A model generated the notes under the pieces. The model did no database searches, was not told the DNA's origin, and worked only from the letters and a program-made list of their open reading frames with translations. Positions 1-8,989 of a stretch of DNA of 49,436 nt are shown one piece after another. This DNA comes from Lachnospiraceae bacterium JC7. GTDB taxonomy: Bacteria; Bacillota; Clostridia; Lachnospirales; Lachnospiraceae. How positions within the stretch are numbered: the stretch's first letter is position 1; every line of letters starts with the position of its first letter. The stretch lies in contig ALYD01000022.1 in the NCBI GenBank assembly GCA_000513555.1, positions 1 to 49,436 on the forward strand. Direction: 5' to 3'. A program made the position numbers and the translations under genes.

Positions 1-42
1 GAAAAAATTTTTTTGGTTTTGTTTAAGATCATAAATCATAAA

Positions 43-513
43 TTATAAATCAATTCTGAAATCAGGATTACTGAATCCGTCTATCGTGAAGTATGCACAT
101 GACTCGTTCGGCTTAATGAAAAGCTCGATATCATGAGCAACGATATATGGATGTGTACTGATATAGGACTTTACTCTGTCATAAAGATCCTTCTCAGAAT
201 ACTTCTTATCATTGAATTCAATAGTAAGTGCCTTGTAATTAAGTTCCGGTGCGGATTTCTTTGCTGTAGCTGTCTTTGCAGGCTTCTCTGCTGCCTTCTT
301 GTCAGCCTTCTTTGCTACAATCTTTGTACCCGGCTTTCTGCCCGGCTTCTTCTCGGAAGCCTTTGTTTCGGTCTTCTTTACTGCTGCTGATTTTGTTGTT
401 GAGCCCTTCTTACGACCTCTCTTGGGTTTTGTTTCCGCAGTTGCTTTTGGTGTTTCTACAGAAGCATTTACTTCTTCCTTTTTAATTTCCTGTGTCTTTA
501 CTTCATCTGCCAT
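43..513 (-). CDS. DUF6465 family histone-like basic protein
   Basis: 156 residues in two parts. Residues 1-90 are a low-complexity Lys/Ala/Thr/Pro tail with two AT-hook-like patches (PKRGRKKG near 30-37 and KKPGRKPGTK near 55-64). Residues 90-156 form a compact C-terminal domain ending in a short beta-rich stretch (AYFTIDG) of the kind seen in DUF6465 proteins of Lachnospiraceae. The tail resembles histone H1, so DNA or nucleoid binding is an inference; the function of the family is not established. A GGGGAGG sequence lies about 10 bases before the ATG. It is followed on the minus strand only by AT-rich DNA to the window edge, and no neighbour suggests a pathway. Confidence 0.8.
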   Translation of the reverse strand: MADEVKTQEIKKEEVNASVETPKATAETKPKRGRKKGSTTKSAAVKKTETKASEKKPGRKPGTKIVAKKADKKAAEKPAKTATAKKSAPELNYKALTIEFNDKKYSEKDLYDRVKSYISTHPYIVAHDIELFIKPNESCAYFTIDGFSNPDFRIDL

Positions 514-642
514 TTTTTCACGGCCTCCCCTTCATATTTTTATTATTTTAATTATATGCGGATGAATAAAAATGTAAAAGTTTTTTTCTTATTATTTTAT
601 CTGCAAAAGAACCGTCATCAATAATACGTATTCTTTGAATAA

Positions 643-1146
643 TTATTTTTCTCTTTTTTCGTAGGCGTATCTTGGATAATTATCTTCCATAACATGAATT
701 ATTCCGCATCTTTTAAAACCTAGTTTATTTAAAAGCTTCTGCATCACCACATTATCCGGATGGGTATCTATCCTGAGATAACCTGATCGTTCATACGCCC
801 AGTCAAGACAGTATTTTCCCGTGCCTTTAACTGAACCGTCTGTTGCTATCCTGTGCACCACTCCATACGCTGCATCTTCCGACCATTCACCATCGATGAT
901 ATCCCGATAGGCAGGCTCGATATCATTTCCAAATTTAAAAAAGAAAGTTCCTATAATTTTATCATCATCGTCTGTACATACGTAGCTTTGTCCGTTCTTT
1001 ATATCATCACGTATCAATGTTTCCGGCGGCCAGTTTGTCGGTCCCCATTGATAAGGATTACCTGTCTTCGCCATAAAATCTCTGGCAAATGCATATATTT
1101 CCATTATTCTATTGAAATCGGTTTCTTTTGAATTTCTTATCTTCAT
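643..1146 (-). CDS. GNAT family N-acetyltransferase
   Basis: 167 residues with the single-domain GNAT layout: an N-terminal strand (MKIRNSKETDFNRIMEIY), a central strand preceding the acetyl-CoA loop (HRIATDGSVKGTGK, about 98-111), and the C-terminal NVVMQKLLNKLGFKRCG pattern typical of the last helix and strand. The loop matches the Q/RxxGxG/A consensus only loosely (VKGTGK). The substrate cannot be told from the sequence. The ribosome binding site is weak (GGTGG about 8 bases upstream). It stands alone between the DUF6465 gene and the aldo/keto reductase, so context does not help. Confidence 0.82.
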   Translation of the reverse strand: MKIRNSKETDFNRIMEIYAFARDFMAKTGNPYQWGPTNWPPETLIRDDIKNGQSYVCTDDDDKIIGTFFFKFGNDIEPAYRDIIDGEWSEDAAYGVVHRIATDGSVKGTGKYCLDWAYERSGYLRIDTHPDNVVMQKLLNKLGFKRCGIIHVMEDNYPRYAYEKREK

Positions 1147-1266
1147 ACAGATCCACCACCAAACATTTTTTTATTTATTATTTTCTTTTTTTTGCAGTCT
1201 TATTTTTATATTTCCAATATACGATATAAACTATTTATCTGTCGAATATTTATAAATAAAAAAATC

Positions 1267-1294
1267 AAGAACGCGCATTTCAATGCGCGTTCTT
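1267..1294 (-). terminator. Rho-independent terminator of the aldo/keto reductase gene
   Basis: A 13-bp stem AAGAACGCGCATT / AATGCGCGTTCTT with a 2-base loop. On the minus strand it is followed by a T-rich run (GATTTTTTTATTT). It begins 8 bases after the reductase stop codon. Confidence 0.85.
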
Positions 1295-1301
1295 TTATAT
1301 G

Positions 1302-2336
1302 TCACACCTTTCTGTTGCCTTTCAGAACCTCCCGGTAATCCTCAAGATTCTTTCTGAGAAGCTCCGGAATGCGAAGCTCATACGGGCATTTACTTATACA
1401 CTTACCGCAATTTACGCAATCTTCGATCTTATCCATTTCTTTCTGCCAATGCTCACTGAGCCATCCCTTGCTTGGGGCACGTCTAAGCATAAGTGACATT
1501 CTGTTGCAGTTGTTTATCTCTATACCTACTGTACATGGCATGCAGTAGCCACAGCCACGGCAGAACTCTCCCATCAGCTCATCACGCTCTTTCTTGATAA
1601 AATCAAAGATCTCATCATCCATAACAGGTGTCTCATCCATATAGGAAAGCCACTCCAGAAGTTCGGATTCTCTTTGAATACCCCAGATGGGCACAGCACC
1701 ATCAAACTGCGAGATAAATGCCATTGCAGCCTTTGAATCAGTTATGAGTCCACCGGCCAGACCTTTCATTCCGATAAATCCAACATTATGTTGATTCGCC
1801 AGTTCTATAAGCTCGATCTCCTTTTCCGACGTAAGGTAGCTCATGGGATACTGAACAGTGTCATAAAGCTCTGATTCTATAAGTTCCCTTGCTATCCCCA
1901 GCTTATGGGCGGTTCCTGAAATAAAGCGGATCTTTCCCTGCCGCCTTGCCTCCTCCATACATTCATACATACCTGTTCCGTCTCCCGGTCTGTAACAGGT
2001 ATTCATCATGTGGAACTGATAGATATCAAGATAATCTGTCTTTAGATTAGACAATGTTATATCCAGATCCTTCCAGAAATCATCCGGAGTAACAGCCTTC
2101 GTTTTTGAAGCAATAAATATGTCTTTACGATCCACATATCCTGTTCCGAATGCTTCACCGAGCTTCACTTCACTGTCACTGTAGGCTCTTGCCGTATCAA
2201 AAAAGCGAATGCCTCCGTCATAAGCTTTTCTCAATATCTTTACAGCCTCCTCCAAAGGCACCCTCTGAATCGGCAAAGCTCCAAATCCGTTCTGAGGCAC
2301 TTCAATTCCGGTTCGCCCTAAAACAACGTTTTTCAT
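1302..2336 (-). CDS. aldo/keto reductase with C-terminal ferredoxin-type Fe-S domain
   Basis: 344 residues. Residues 1-270 are an aldo/keto reductase barrel with the expected catalytic tetrad D47, Y52, K78 and H109 (DTARAYSD, ASKTK, YQFHM). The C-terminal part carries CRGCGYCMPC near 255-265 and CVNCGKCISKCP near 308-320, a ferredoxin-like cysteine layout for iron-sulfur clusters. Such fused reductases are common in anaerobic Firmicutes and probably couple NAD(P)H or ferredoxin to carbonyl reduction; the substrate is unknown. GGGAGA lies 7 bases upstream of the ATG. It is monocistronic, ending in a strong hairpin. The upstream ABC operon points the same way but ends about 145 bases before it. 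Confidence 0.88.
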   Translation of the reverse strand: MKNVVLGRTGIEVPQNGFGALPIQRVPLEEAVKILRKAYDGGIRFFDTARAYSDSEVKLGEAFGTGYVDRKDIFIASKTKAVTPDDFWKDLDITLSNLKTDYLDIYQFHMMNTCYRPGDGTGMYECMEEARRQGKIRFISGTAHKLGIARELIESELYDTVQYPMSYLTSEKEIELIELANQHNVGFIGMKGLAGGLITDSKAAMAFISQFDGAVPIWGIQRESELLEWLSYMDETPVMDDEIFDFIKKERDELMGEFCRGCGYCMPCTVGIEINNCNRMSLMLRRAPSKGWLSEHWQKEMDKIEDCVNCGKCISKCPYELRIPELLRKNLEDYREVLKGNRKV

Positions 2337-2481
2337 AGTGTTCTCTCCCTGTACTTTCTCCTGTTATGATAAAAATGTCAAAAGCCGATATCGGACCGCC
2401 TGGCGTTCCTTTCATATCAAACATTATAAATCATAGTAACATGGATTGCACCAGCACATAGAGGACATTTCCTTATCTGTC

Positions 2482-3348
2482 TCAGCTCTTTATGGCACCG
2501 TCTACAAGACCTCCCATGATCTGCTTCTGGGCAAATATGAACAGAATTATCATCGGGATAATAGCGAGAAGTGCCGCTGTAAGTATCAGATCCCACTGCT
2601 TTACATATGAGCCAACGAAAGCCTGTACTGCTACCGGCAATGTCTTTACCTTTCCGTTGTGACCGAGCATCAGGGAAGGAAGAAGATAATCGTTCCATAT
2701 CCACATACCGTTCAGTATGGTGACAGTAACTACAGGTGGCTTCAGGAGCGGGAAAATGATCCTGAAGTAGGTTCCTTCCGGTGAGCATCCGTCAATGGAT
2801 GCTGCCTCTTCAAGCTCATATGGAACAGTTTTGATAAACCCTGTAAGTATGAAAACAGTCATGGCACCGCCGAATCCGAGATATGCAAAGATTATTCCCG
2901 GAAAAGACTGAAGCATTTGTATTCCCAGAAACTTTCCTACATCTCTGAAGGTAGAGATAAGCGGAAGCATTACCACCTGAAATGGAATAATCATAGATGT
3001 GATGAACACCATATAAATGAACATTGACCATTTTGTCTTATTACGACAGATGACCCATGCAGCCATACCTCCGAAAAGTGCAAGAAAGAAAATAGACAGT
3101 ACAGTGATCAGGGCTGATGTTCCGAAAGCTGACCAGAAGCTGAAATTACTGTTGTTGACTACTGATGTAAGATTCTTCGTCAGCTTCGTAAAACTCATAC
3201 CTGTTGTGCTTACAGGATTCGCCACTATGTCATTGGCACTTCTGAATACGTTTATCACCACCAGAAAGAAGGGGAAAAGAACGTAAAGTGCGATAAGAAA
3301 AAATGCCATCCTTATCAGAATATCGGCCGGTGTAAGTTTTTTAACCAT
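2482..3348 (-). CDS. carbohydrate ABC transporter permease, MalG type
   Basis: 288 residues, about six membrane segments, with the cytoplasmic EAA loop EEAASIDGCSPEGTYFRIIF (near 182-201) that docks the ATPase in binding-protein-dependent importers. This is the second, shorter permease of a CUT1 sugar importer. Its ATG overlaps the stop of the partner permease by one base (TAATG), which indicates translational coupling. It is the last gene of the alpha-glucoside operon. No ATPase gene follows; the DNA up to the reductase gene has no clear terminator. Confidence 0.92.
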   Translation of the reverse strand: MVKKLTPADILIRMAFFLIALYVLFPFFLVVINVFRSANDIVANPVSTTGMSFTKLTKNLTSVVNNSNFSFWSAFGTSALITVLSIFFLALFGGMAAWVICRNKTKWSMFIYMVFITSMIIPFQVVMLPLISTFRDVGKFLGIQMLQSFPGIIFAYLGFGGAMTVFILTGFIKTVPYELEEAASIDGCSPEGTYFRIIFPLLKPPVVTVTILNGMWIWNDYLLPSLMLGHNGKVKTLPVAVQAFVGSYVKQWDLILTAALLAIIPMIILFIFAQKQIMGGLVDGAIKS

Positions 3349-4412
3349 TACATTTCCACCTCTCTCTTATTTGAAATACGAACCTGAATTACGGACACGA
3401 TAGAAAGTATGATGAAGAACAGTACGGCCTTCGCCTGACCCATTGCATAGTTGTTCTTTGTTATGGCCGTATTGTAGATGTTGAGAGCCAGCATCTGGGT
3501 TCCGTTTGAAAGATACTGTCCCATAAAATTCACTGAACCTGTTCCGTTTGTCAGCGCCATATTAACATCAAACTGCTTGAATGCCGATTGTAGTGTCAGG
3601 AAAGTACATACAGTTATGGTGGAAGCTATCATAGGAAGTTTGATCCTGAAAAATGTCTGTACCGCAGTTGCTCCGTCAATAGCAGACGCTTCTATAACAT
3701 CTGATGGAACCGTTGTGAGTCCTGTGATGTAGATCATCATGATATATCCTGCATACTGCCAGATGTAAACAAGTATTATCGCCAGAAAACCGGTGTTGTA
3801 CTTCGAAAGTAAAGAACTGTTGTATTCAAATGTATCAAAGGTCCATTTGAGAACGACATTGTTGAAAATAAACTGCCAGATGTATCCTAGAACGATACCG
3901 CCGATGAGATTCGGTATGAAGAAAGCTGCTCTGAAAAAGCCTACGGCTTTCATTTTGCTCGTGCAGAGCACCGCAAGTCCGAGGCCGATAACATTGACCA
4001 GGACCATGTTTACGATGACGAACATGACAGTGAGAAGCAAGGACCAGAGGAAACCGGCTTCATTGAACATATTGAGATAATTTCCGATTCCGACGAATTC
4101 CGTCATCCTTATTCCGTTCCAATCGGTAGTTGAGTAAAAAAGCCCCAAGCCGAAGGGGATGATCACCGTTACAACAAAACAGAATAACAGGGGAAATAGA
4201 AAAATGATATTTACGATGGTTCTGTGATGTTTCTTTGTTGGAAACAGGTATAAGCCTGCAAAGAATACGATTATGCCTGCCAACAGGAGTTCACCTCTGA
4301 AAAAGAGTCTGCTTCCGGTGAAATCCAGTATCAAAGCCGTCAGTGTGCTTAATATGCCTATCAACAGCAATGCCTGAGACATAGCTTTATTTGCCGATCT
4401 GCCGTCTTCCAT
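3348..4412 (-). CDS. sugar ABC transporter permease, MalF type
   Basis: 354 residues. Two extra hydrophobic segments at the N-terminus (about 12-55) precede the usual six-segment permease core. The EAA loop reads EASAIDGATAVQTFFRIKLP. This is the first permease of a CUT1-type importer, pairing with the MalG-type protein encoded directly downstream and the lipoprotein encoded 74 bases upstream. Given the two GH13 alpha-glucosidases of the locus, the imported sugar is probably a malto- or isomalto-oligosaccharide; that is inference from context. Confidence 0.92.
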   Translation of the reverse strand: MEDGRSANKAMSQALLLIGILSTLTALILDFTGSRLFFRGELLLAGIIVFFAGLYLFPTKKHHRTIVNIIFLFPLLFCFVVTVIIPFGLGLFYSTTDWNGIRMTEFVGIGNYLNMFNEAGFLWSLLLTVMFVIVNMVLVNVIGLGLAVLCTSKMKAVGFFRAAFFIPNLIGGIVLGYIWQFIFNNVVLKWTFDTFEYNSSLLSKYNTGFLAIILVYIWQYAGYIMMIYITGLTTVPSDVIEASAIDGATAVQTFFRIKLPMIASTITVCTFLTLQSAFKQFDVNMALTNGTGSVNFMGQYLSNGTQMLALNIYNTAITKNNYAMGQAKAVLFFIILSIVSVIQVRISNKREVEM

Positions 4413-4486
4413 GTTCTGTCCTCCAAGATCCTTTTTTAAACAGCAGGATGAACCTGAAGTCCATCCTGCCCGGTCATTACTTTCTT

Positions 4487-5806
4487 TTATCCTGCATATG
4501 CAGATTCAGTTACCTGCTTAAATGTAGATACGAAGCTGTTCTTATCCATGGAGCCTGCAGCAAAATCAGCAAATACCTGTCCTGTGTAGTTCTGTGCATA
4601 GCCTTCCTTCATGTTGAGCCAGTGCCATGCTGAAGTCTTTCCTGCAGCTGTGTAATCTGAAATAGTCTGGGCAAAAGGATCTGAAGCTACGAAGCTGCAT
4701 GACTTAAACGGACTGATGAATCCGCCTTCATTTACCAGAACTTCCTGAGCCGGGTCGGTCGTGAGCCACTGGAGGAATGCCTCTGCCTCTGTAACATTAC
4801 CATCCTTAAATACAGCCCACCATGATGGAGAGTTGGTAAGGATCGTATCGATGCCCTCTTCGAAAGCATAAGGGATCATTCCACACTTGAAGTTTCCTGC
4901 CTGGGCATATGCATCCTTATCATCACCTGTCATGGTTGCACCTATCCATGAACCCTGTGTTACAAATGCATACTTTCCTGATGCAAAGTTAAGGATCTGC
5001 TGATCATAGGTTCCTGATACAAGAAGCGCCTTATCTGAATACTGATTGAAAAGATCTACCATGTCCGCAAAATCACTGAATCTCTTCTCATCGATCTTTC
5101 CGTCATCGTTAAGCATGTCAATATAAGTTGAATCATCACGTGAAAGACCTGCATCAAGGTAGTTGGCAAAGAGATGGTTTCCTGTTGACCAGTAAAGATT
5201 TACAGGCTCTGCGTAGTAGCCGATAACAGCTGTAAGTCCAAGCTCATCCTTCTTTGCATCAAGGGTCTCGAAAGCCTTCTTCATGGATTCAGGACCTGTG
5301 ATGGACTTAGGATCAACTCCGGCTTTCTCAAGGATATCAGCATTATAGGCAAGACCTACAGCCTCTGTGGTGTAAGGAAATCCTATGGTTCCCTGTTCGT
5401 CCTTATATGCCGCATCAGTATCACCGGCCCATGGCTGATCGCTCATATCCTGAAGAAGTCCTGTCCAGTTTGCGAAATCAGTCGCACCGCCGCAAACGAA
5501 GATGTCAGGCATATTGTCAGACTGATAGTAGGCCTTGAGCTCTCCCTGAATATCTATACCGCCGCCCATGGACTCGACCTCTACATGAACACCTGACTCC
5601 TTTTCATACATCTCGGCAAGCTTTTTAAGCTGTGAGTCAACCTCTATCTTTCCGTTTACGAGACGGATGGTCTTGGCTGAACCTGATGCTCCGCCTGATT
5701 TGCTTTCAGATGCGCTCGTTCCCGGAACTGCCTCTCCACTGCTTCCGCAAGCCGCAAGGCTTGATACCATCAAACATGCCATTAATGCCGCCAACTGTTT
5801 CTTCAT
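4487..5806 (-). CDS. extracellular sugar-binding lipoprotein of ABC transporter (SBP family 1)
   Basis: 439 residues. A lipoprotein signal ends at LAAC (Cys 20), followed by a Ser/Gly-rich linker. The mature protein has the family 1 solute-binding fold: KIEVDSQLKKLAEMYEKESG near 53, the GKYAFVTQGSW stretch near 278, and a C-terminal TTDPAQEVLVNEGGF region. It captures the sugar outside the membrane and hands it to the two permeases encoded downstream. It lies 105 bases after the glucosidase gene of the same operon. AAGGAGAG precedes the ATG. Ligand specificity is inferred from neighbours only. Confidence 0.92.
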   Translation of the reverse strand: MKKQLAALMACLMVSSLAACGSSGEAVPGTSASESKSGGASGSAKTIRLVNGKIEVDSQLKKLAEMYEKESGVHVEVESMGGGIDIQGELKAYYQSDNMPDIFVCGGATDFANWTGLLQDMSDQPWAGDTDAAYKDEQGTIGFPYTTEAVGLAYNADILEKAGVDPKSITGPESMKKAFETLDAKKDELGLTAVIGYYAEPVNLYWSTGNHLFANYLDAGLSRDDSTYIDMLNDDGKIDEKRFSDFADMVDLFNQYSDKALLVSGTYDQQILNFASGKYAFVTQGSWIGATMTGDDKDAYAQAGNFKCGMIPYAFEEGIDTILTNSPSWWAVFKDGNVTEAEAFLQWLTTDPAQEVLVNEGGFISPFKSCSFVASDPFAQTISDYTAAGKTSAWHWLNMKEGYAQNYTGQVFADFAAGSMDKNSFVSTFKQVTESAYAG

Positions 5807-5911
5807 AACACTTCTCTCCTTATATTTTTATAATATTTACAGAGTCCGACGCCCTGTATGATTAAATTCATTATGTGTTTTAACGTCTCCACAACTGCTG
5901 CAACAGTCATC

Positions 5912-7576
5912 TCAGATCTCCCAGACTGCGGCGAACCATGGTTCAAGCTTCATATCTTCATGAAGTTCCGCTTCACCGTAATTGGAAATGAGCAGTGTCT
6001 TCGCCTCTTTGAAAGAATCTCTGTGATAATGTATCTCCCGGTCAGTCAGGTTGCATAATACAAACAGTTTTCTTCCATCCAGTTCTCTCTCGTATGCAAA
6101 TGTCTCTCTGCTGTCTTCATCCAGAAGTCTGTAATTTCCGTATACTATAAGATCTGACCAGTCACTGTGCCGTCTCAACGAAACCAGTTTTTTATAGTAA
6201 CTGAAAACAGAATCAGAATCCCTTATTTCTTTCTCTGCGTTTATTTCCTTATAGTTAGGGTTCACCATGATCCATGGCTTTCCGGTAGTAAAACCGGCGT
6301 TATCGCTGTCATCCCACTGCATCGGTGTTCTGGCATTGTCTCTGCCCTTTGCTTCGATACCTGCCATCAGTTCCTCAGATGTCATCCTTCCGCCTTCAAC
6401 AAGCTCATGGTAGGCATTGATCTCTTCGATATCTCTGAGATTATCGAAACTTCCGAATCTGCAGTTCGTCATTCCCAGCTCTTCACCCTGATATATATAA
6501 GGGGTACCCTTCATGAAATGAAGGAATGTGGCTATGGACTTGGCTGAAAGAGGAGAATCATCACCGAGTCTTGATACGATTCTCGGCTGATCATGATTAT
6601 CCAGGAAAAGAGAATTCCATGCCTTGCCTTCAAGCTCTGTCTGCCACTTGCTTAGGTTTTTCTTGAACTCCCGAAGGTCCATCCTTCTGGTGGTCCACTT
6701 TCCATGTTCGTCATAGTCGAGCCCCACATGTTCGAACTGGAACACCATATTGAGCTCGGAACCATCCAGAGCCGCATATCTTTTGGCTTCTTCAATGGTG
6801 ACGCCGGCACATTCTCCTACGGTCATGATGTCATACTTCGAAAGTACACGTCTGTTCATTTCTCTCAGATACTCATGAACATGAGGACCGTTTGTGGTAT
6901 TTTCAAGTCCACCGTATCCGGTACTTTCATCTACCTTTCCATCGGGAAGACCTTCCTTTTTGGAGATCATGGAGATAACATCCATTCTGAAGCCGTCGAT
7001 TCCTCTGTCGCACCACCATGTCATCATCCTGAAAACTTCATCTCTTACTTTCGGATTATCCCAGTTAAGATCCGGCTGCTTTTTCGAAAAGCAGTGAAGA
7101 TAATACATGTCTGTTCTTTCATCGTATTCCCATGCCGGACCGGAAAAACAACTGCCCCAGTTGTTCGGCGGATTACCATCCTTACCTTCACGCCAGATAT
7201 AAAAATCTCTCTTATCGTTGTCCTTTGATGATCTGCTCTCCACAAACCACGGATGCTCGTCCGATGTATGGTTCACCACCAGATCCATTACTATCTTTAT
7301 CCCGAGTTCATGTGCTCTTTTTAAAAGCTCATCAAAATCATCGAGAGTTCCGAATTCATCCATGATGTCCTGATAATCGGAAATATCATATCCGTTATCA
7401 TCGTTAGGAGATTTATATACGGGACTTAACCAGATAACATTAATGCCGAGTTCATGCAGGTAATCGAGTTTTCCTGTTATTCCCCGAAGATCTCCGATTC
7501 CATCACCGTCAGAATCGCAAAACGATCTTGGATAAATCTGATAAACTACACTTTCCTTCCACCAGTTCTTGTCCAT
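5912..7576 (-). CDS. GH13 alpha-glucosidase, probably oligo-1,6-glucosidase
   Basis: 554 residues, a full-length GH13 enzyme without a signal peptide, so cytoplasmic. Conserved regions are visible: DLVVNHTSDEH (98-108), GFRMDV with nucleophile D199, TVGE with acid/base E255, and DNHDQPR with D329. These numbers coincide with those known for Bacillus oligo-1,6-glucosidase. The residue after the nucleophile is Val200, which in this subfamily is associated with alpha-1,6 preference, whereas Ala or Thr goes with alpha-1,4. It heads the operon with the ABC importer and has GGAGG just before its ATG. Two operator-like palindromes flank its promoter. Confidence 0.9.
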   Translation of the reverse strand: MDKNWWKESVVYQIYPRSFCDSDGDGIGDLRGITGKLDYLHELGINVIWLSPVYKSPNDDNGYDISDYQDIMDEFGTLDDFDELLKRAHELGIKIVMDLVVNHTSDEHPWFVESRSSKDNDKRDFYIWREGKDGNPPNNWGSCFSGPAWEYDERTDMYYLHCFSKKQPDLNWDNPKVRDEVFRMMTWWCDRGIDGFRMDVISMISKKEGLPDGKVDESTGYGGLENTTNGPHVHEYLREMNRRVLSKYDIMTVGECAGVTIEEAKRYAALDGSELNMVFQFEHVGLDYDEHGKWTTRRMDLREFKKNLSKWQTELEGKAWNSLFLDNHDQPRIVSRLGDDSPLSAKSIATFLHFMKGTPYIYQGEELGMTNCRFGSFDNLRDIEEINAYHELVEGGRMTSEELMAGIEAKGRDNARTPMQWDDSDNAGFTTGKPWIMVNPNYKEINAEKEIRDSDSVFSYYKKLVSLRRHSDWSDLIVYGNYRLLDEDSRETFAYERELDGRKLFVLCNLTDREIHYHRDSFKEAKTLLISNYGEAELHEDMKLEPWFAAVWEI

Positions 7577-7599
7577 GTGTCCTCCACAAGTTCCAGAAA

Positions 7600-7615
7600 A
7601 TTATCTGTGCATAAT
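7600..7615. promoter_or_regulatory. 16-base near-palindrome in the glucosidase leader
   Basis: ATTATCTGTGCATAAT lies between the promoter and the start codon of the first glucosidase. A 16-mer differing at one base occurs upstream of the alcohol dehydrogenase gene (13576-13591). The factor that might bind it is unknown. Confidence 0.35.
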
Positions 7616-7630
7616 ATCCGGTGCACTTCG

Positions 7631-7644
7631 GTTATGCGAGTAAC
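7631..7644. promoter_or_regulatory. candidate LacI-family operator, downstream of glucosidase promoter
   Basis: GTTATGCGAGTAAC, a near-palindrome centred on CG as is typical of LacI-family operators. It lies just downstream of the predicted transcription start of the minus-strand alpha-glucoside operon. Similar 14-mers occur at 7688-7701 and 8976-8989. Confidence 0.65.
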
Positions 7645-7656
7645 TGTTGTGAGATA

Positions 7657-7685
7657 AAACTATCGCACATCACGTATTATGTCAA
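7657..7685 (-). promoter_or_regulatory. predicted promoter of the alpha-glucoside operon
   Basis: On the minus strand TTGACA (7685-7680) is followed after 17 bases by TAGTTT (7662-7657). The -35 box is perfect and the -10 is weak. The pair lies between two operator-like palindromes, an arrangement that fits repression by the neighbouring LacI-family protein. Confidence 0.55.
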
Positions 7686-7687
7686 AG

Positions 7688-7701
7688 GTTATGCACATAA
7701 C
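7688..7701. promoter_or_regulatory. candidate LacI-family operator, upstream of -35
   Basis: GTTATGCACATAAC, a perfect palindrome apart from its central CA step, immediately upstream of the -35 box of the alpha-glucoside operon. Its centre is 57 bases from that of the second site. Confidence 0.65.
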
Positions 7702-7720
7702 TATCATATTTTCTCATAGT

Positions 7721-7763
7721 AAAGCCCGCAATGTTGTGTATATTCAACAACATTGCGGGCTTT
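7721..7763. terminator. 17-bp perfect hairpin, terminator of the LacI-family regulator gene
   Basis: The arms AAAGCCCGCAATGTTGT and its exact complement are separated by 9 bases. The hairpin sits between the regulator gene (ending at 7847) and the operon promoter. The T run is better on the plus strand (CTTTTTACC) than on the minus (CTTTACTATG). Position suggests it ends regulator transcription before the operon promoter. Confidence 0.7.
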
Positions 7764-7846
7764 TTACCTGAATCAACTCCTCTAAATCAGACTTCTGTCA
7801 TAAGTGAGGCTGTATATATAGATATATAAGTTAACATGCATAACTT

Positions 7847-8860
7847 TTATTCCTGATATTCTCTGCATGATCTTCTCACCACCAGTTCCACCGGCAGCTT
7901 AACATTATGCTTTACAGACTTACCTGCGATCATCCTCATCATACTGTTTACAGCCGTTGTTGCCTTTTCTTCAACATTCTGCCTTATGGTGGTAAGCTCA
8001 GGAATAGAAAAACGTGAATAGGCTATATCATCATAACCGGAAACAGAAATATCCTCCGGTACTCTGATACCGTTACGGGACAAGTGATTGATGATCTGAA
8101 GTGCATAATTGTCCGATACACAGAATATCGCCGAATAGTTTTTTATATAAGGGAAGACCCTGTCCATTCCGTCCTCAAATTTCTCTTTGTTTATGTCGAT
8201 TATGTAGTGACAGTCCTCCCCGAGGACCATCCCCCTCTCCATATAAGCCTGTCTGAATCCTCTCCATCTGTGACGGTTCACTTCCAGATCACTGTCATCG
8301 ATCATGGCTACCTTTTTATGCCCGAGACTCAGGAAATACTGGCCCATGAGATACCCGCCGTTAAAGTCGTCTATGAATATCTGAACCAGCTTGTCATATT
8401 CGTAAACGTAGGAAGCGTCTATGGTGACTATGGGGTTCAGAAACTGGCTGCTGACCTCTATCATCATATCCTTCATCTGATTACAGAGTATGAGGCCGTC
8501 CAGATTCCAGCGTCTTGCATCTCTTATGATGACATCGACCGACTGATCCAGAATGACAAGCATATACTTATCGTTCTTTCTGAACTCCCTTTCGAGATAT
8601 GAAAACAGAACTCCAAAATACGGGTCTGCCATAATGTTTTTGTTTTCACCATGGTTCATGACCGCAACGCCTATGAGACCGGAGCTTTTACTTACAAGCG
8701 AAAGCGCCGACTGATTGGAAATATATCCCGATTCAGCTATGGCAGACTCTATACGTTCTCTCACTTCTTTTGAGACCTTGCCCTGACGCCCATGGATAAC
8801 ATATGAAACTGTTGCCGTACTGACCCCGCATTGTTCAGCTATATCCTTGATCCTGACCAT
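7847..8860 (-). CDS. LacI-family transcriptional regulator of the alpha-glucoside locus
   Basis: 337 residues. An N-terminal LacI helix-turn-helix (IKDIAEQCGVSTATVSYVIHG, 4-24) and hinge are followed by a periplasmic-binding-protein-like sensor domain (about 60-330) with SVSGYDDIAYSRFSIPELTTIRQ near its end. It lies between the ABC/GH13 operon and the divergent GH13 gene, so it is the obvious local regulator; the effector is presumably a malto- or isomalto-sugar. Its own predicted promoter carries an operator-like palindrome over the -10 box, which suggests autoregulation. It is terminated by a strong hairpin before the operon promoter. Confidence 0.9.
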   Translation of the reverse strand: MVRIKDIAEQCGVSTATVSYVIHGRQGKVSKEVRERIESAIAESGYISNQSALSLVSKSSGLIGVAVMNHGENKNIMADPYFGVLFSYLEREFRKNDKYMLVILDQSVDVIIRDARRWNLDGLILCNQMKDMMIEVSSQFLNPIVTIDASYVYEYDKLVQIFIDDFNGGYLMGQYFLSLGHKKVAMIDDSDLEVNRHRWRGFRQAYMERGMVLGEDCHYIIDINKEKFEDGMDRVFPYIKNYSAIFCVSDNYALQIINHLSRNGIRVPEDISVSGYDDIAYSRFSIPELTTIRQNVEEKATTAVNSMMRMIAGKSVKHNVKLPVELVVRRSCREYQE

Positions 8861-8975
8861 TTCTACACTCCCCTGTAAATTTAACCGTACTTAACATAAC
8901 TGCATCTATGAACACTGATATGCGTCATGCCCCTTATATCACCATGTTACACCACAACAGTCCCATCTGTTTCAA

Positions 8976-8989
8976 GTTATACGCGTAAC
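8976..8989. promoter_or_regulatory. candidate LacI-family operator over regulator -10 box
   Basis: GTTATACGCGTAAC on the plus strand, the third member of the GTTA-N6-TAAC set and centred on CG. On the minus strand its end forms the TATAAC -10 box of the regulator promoter, so binding would block the regulator's own transcription. It lies 172 bases before the divergent glucosidase start. Confidence 0.65.

Noticed and set aside
6704..7228. Plus-strand open frame opposite the first GH13 gene
   Set aside because: It is antisense to an enzyme with intact catalytic residues and has no start signal.
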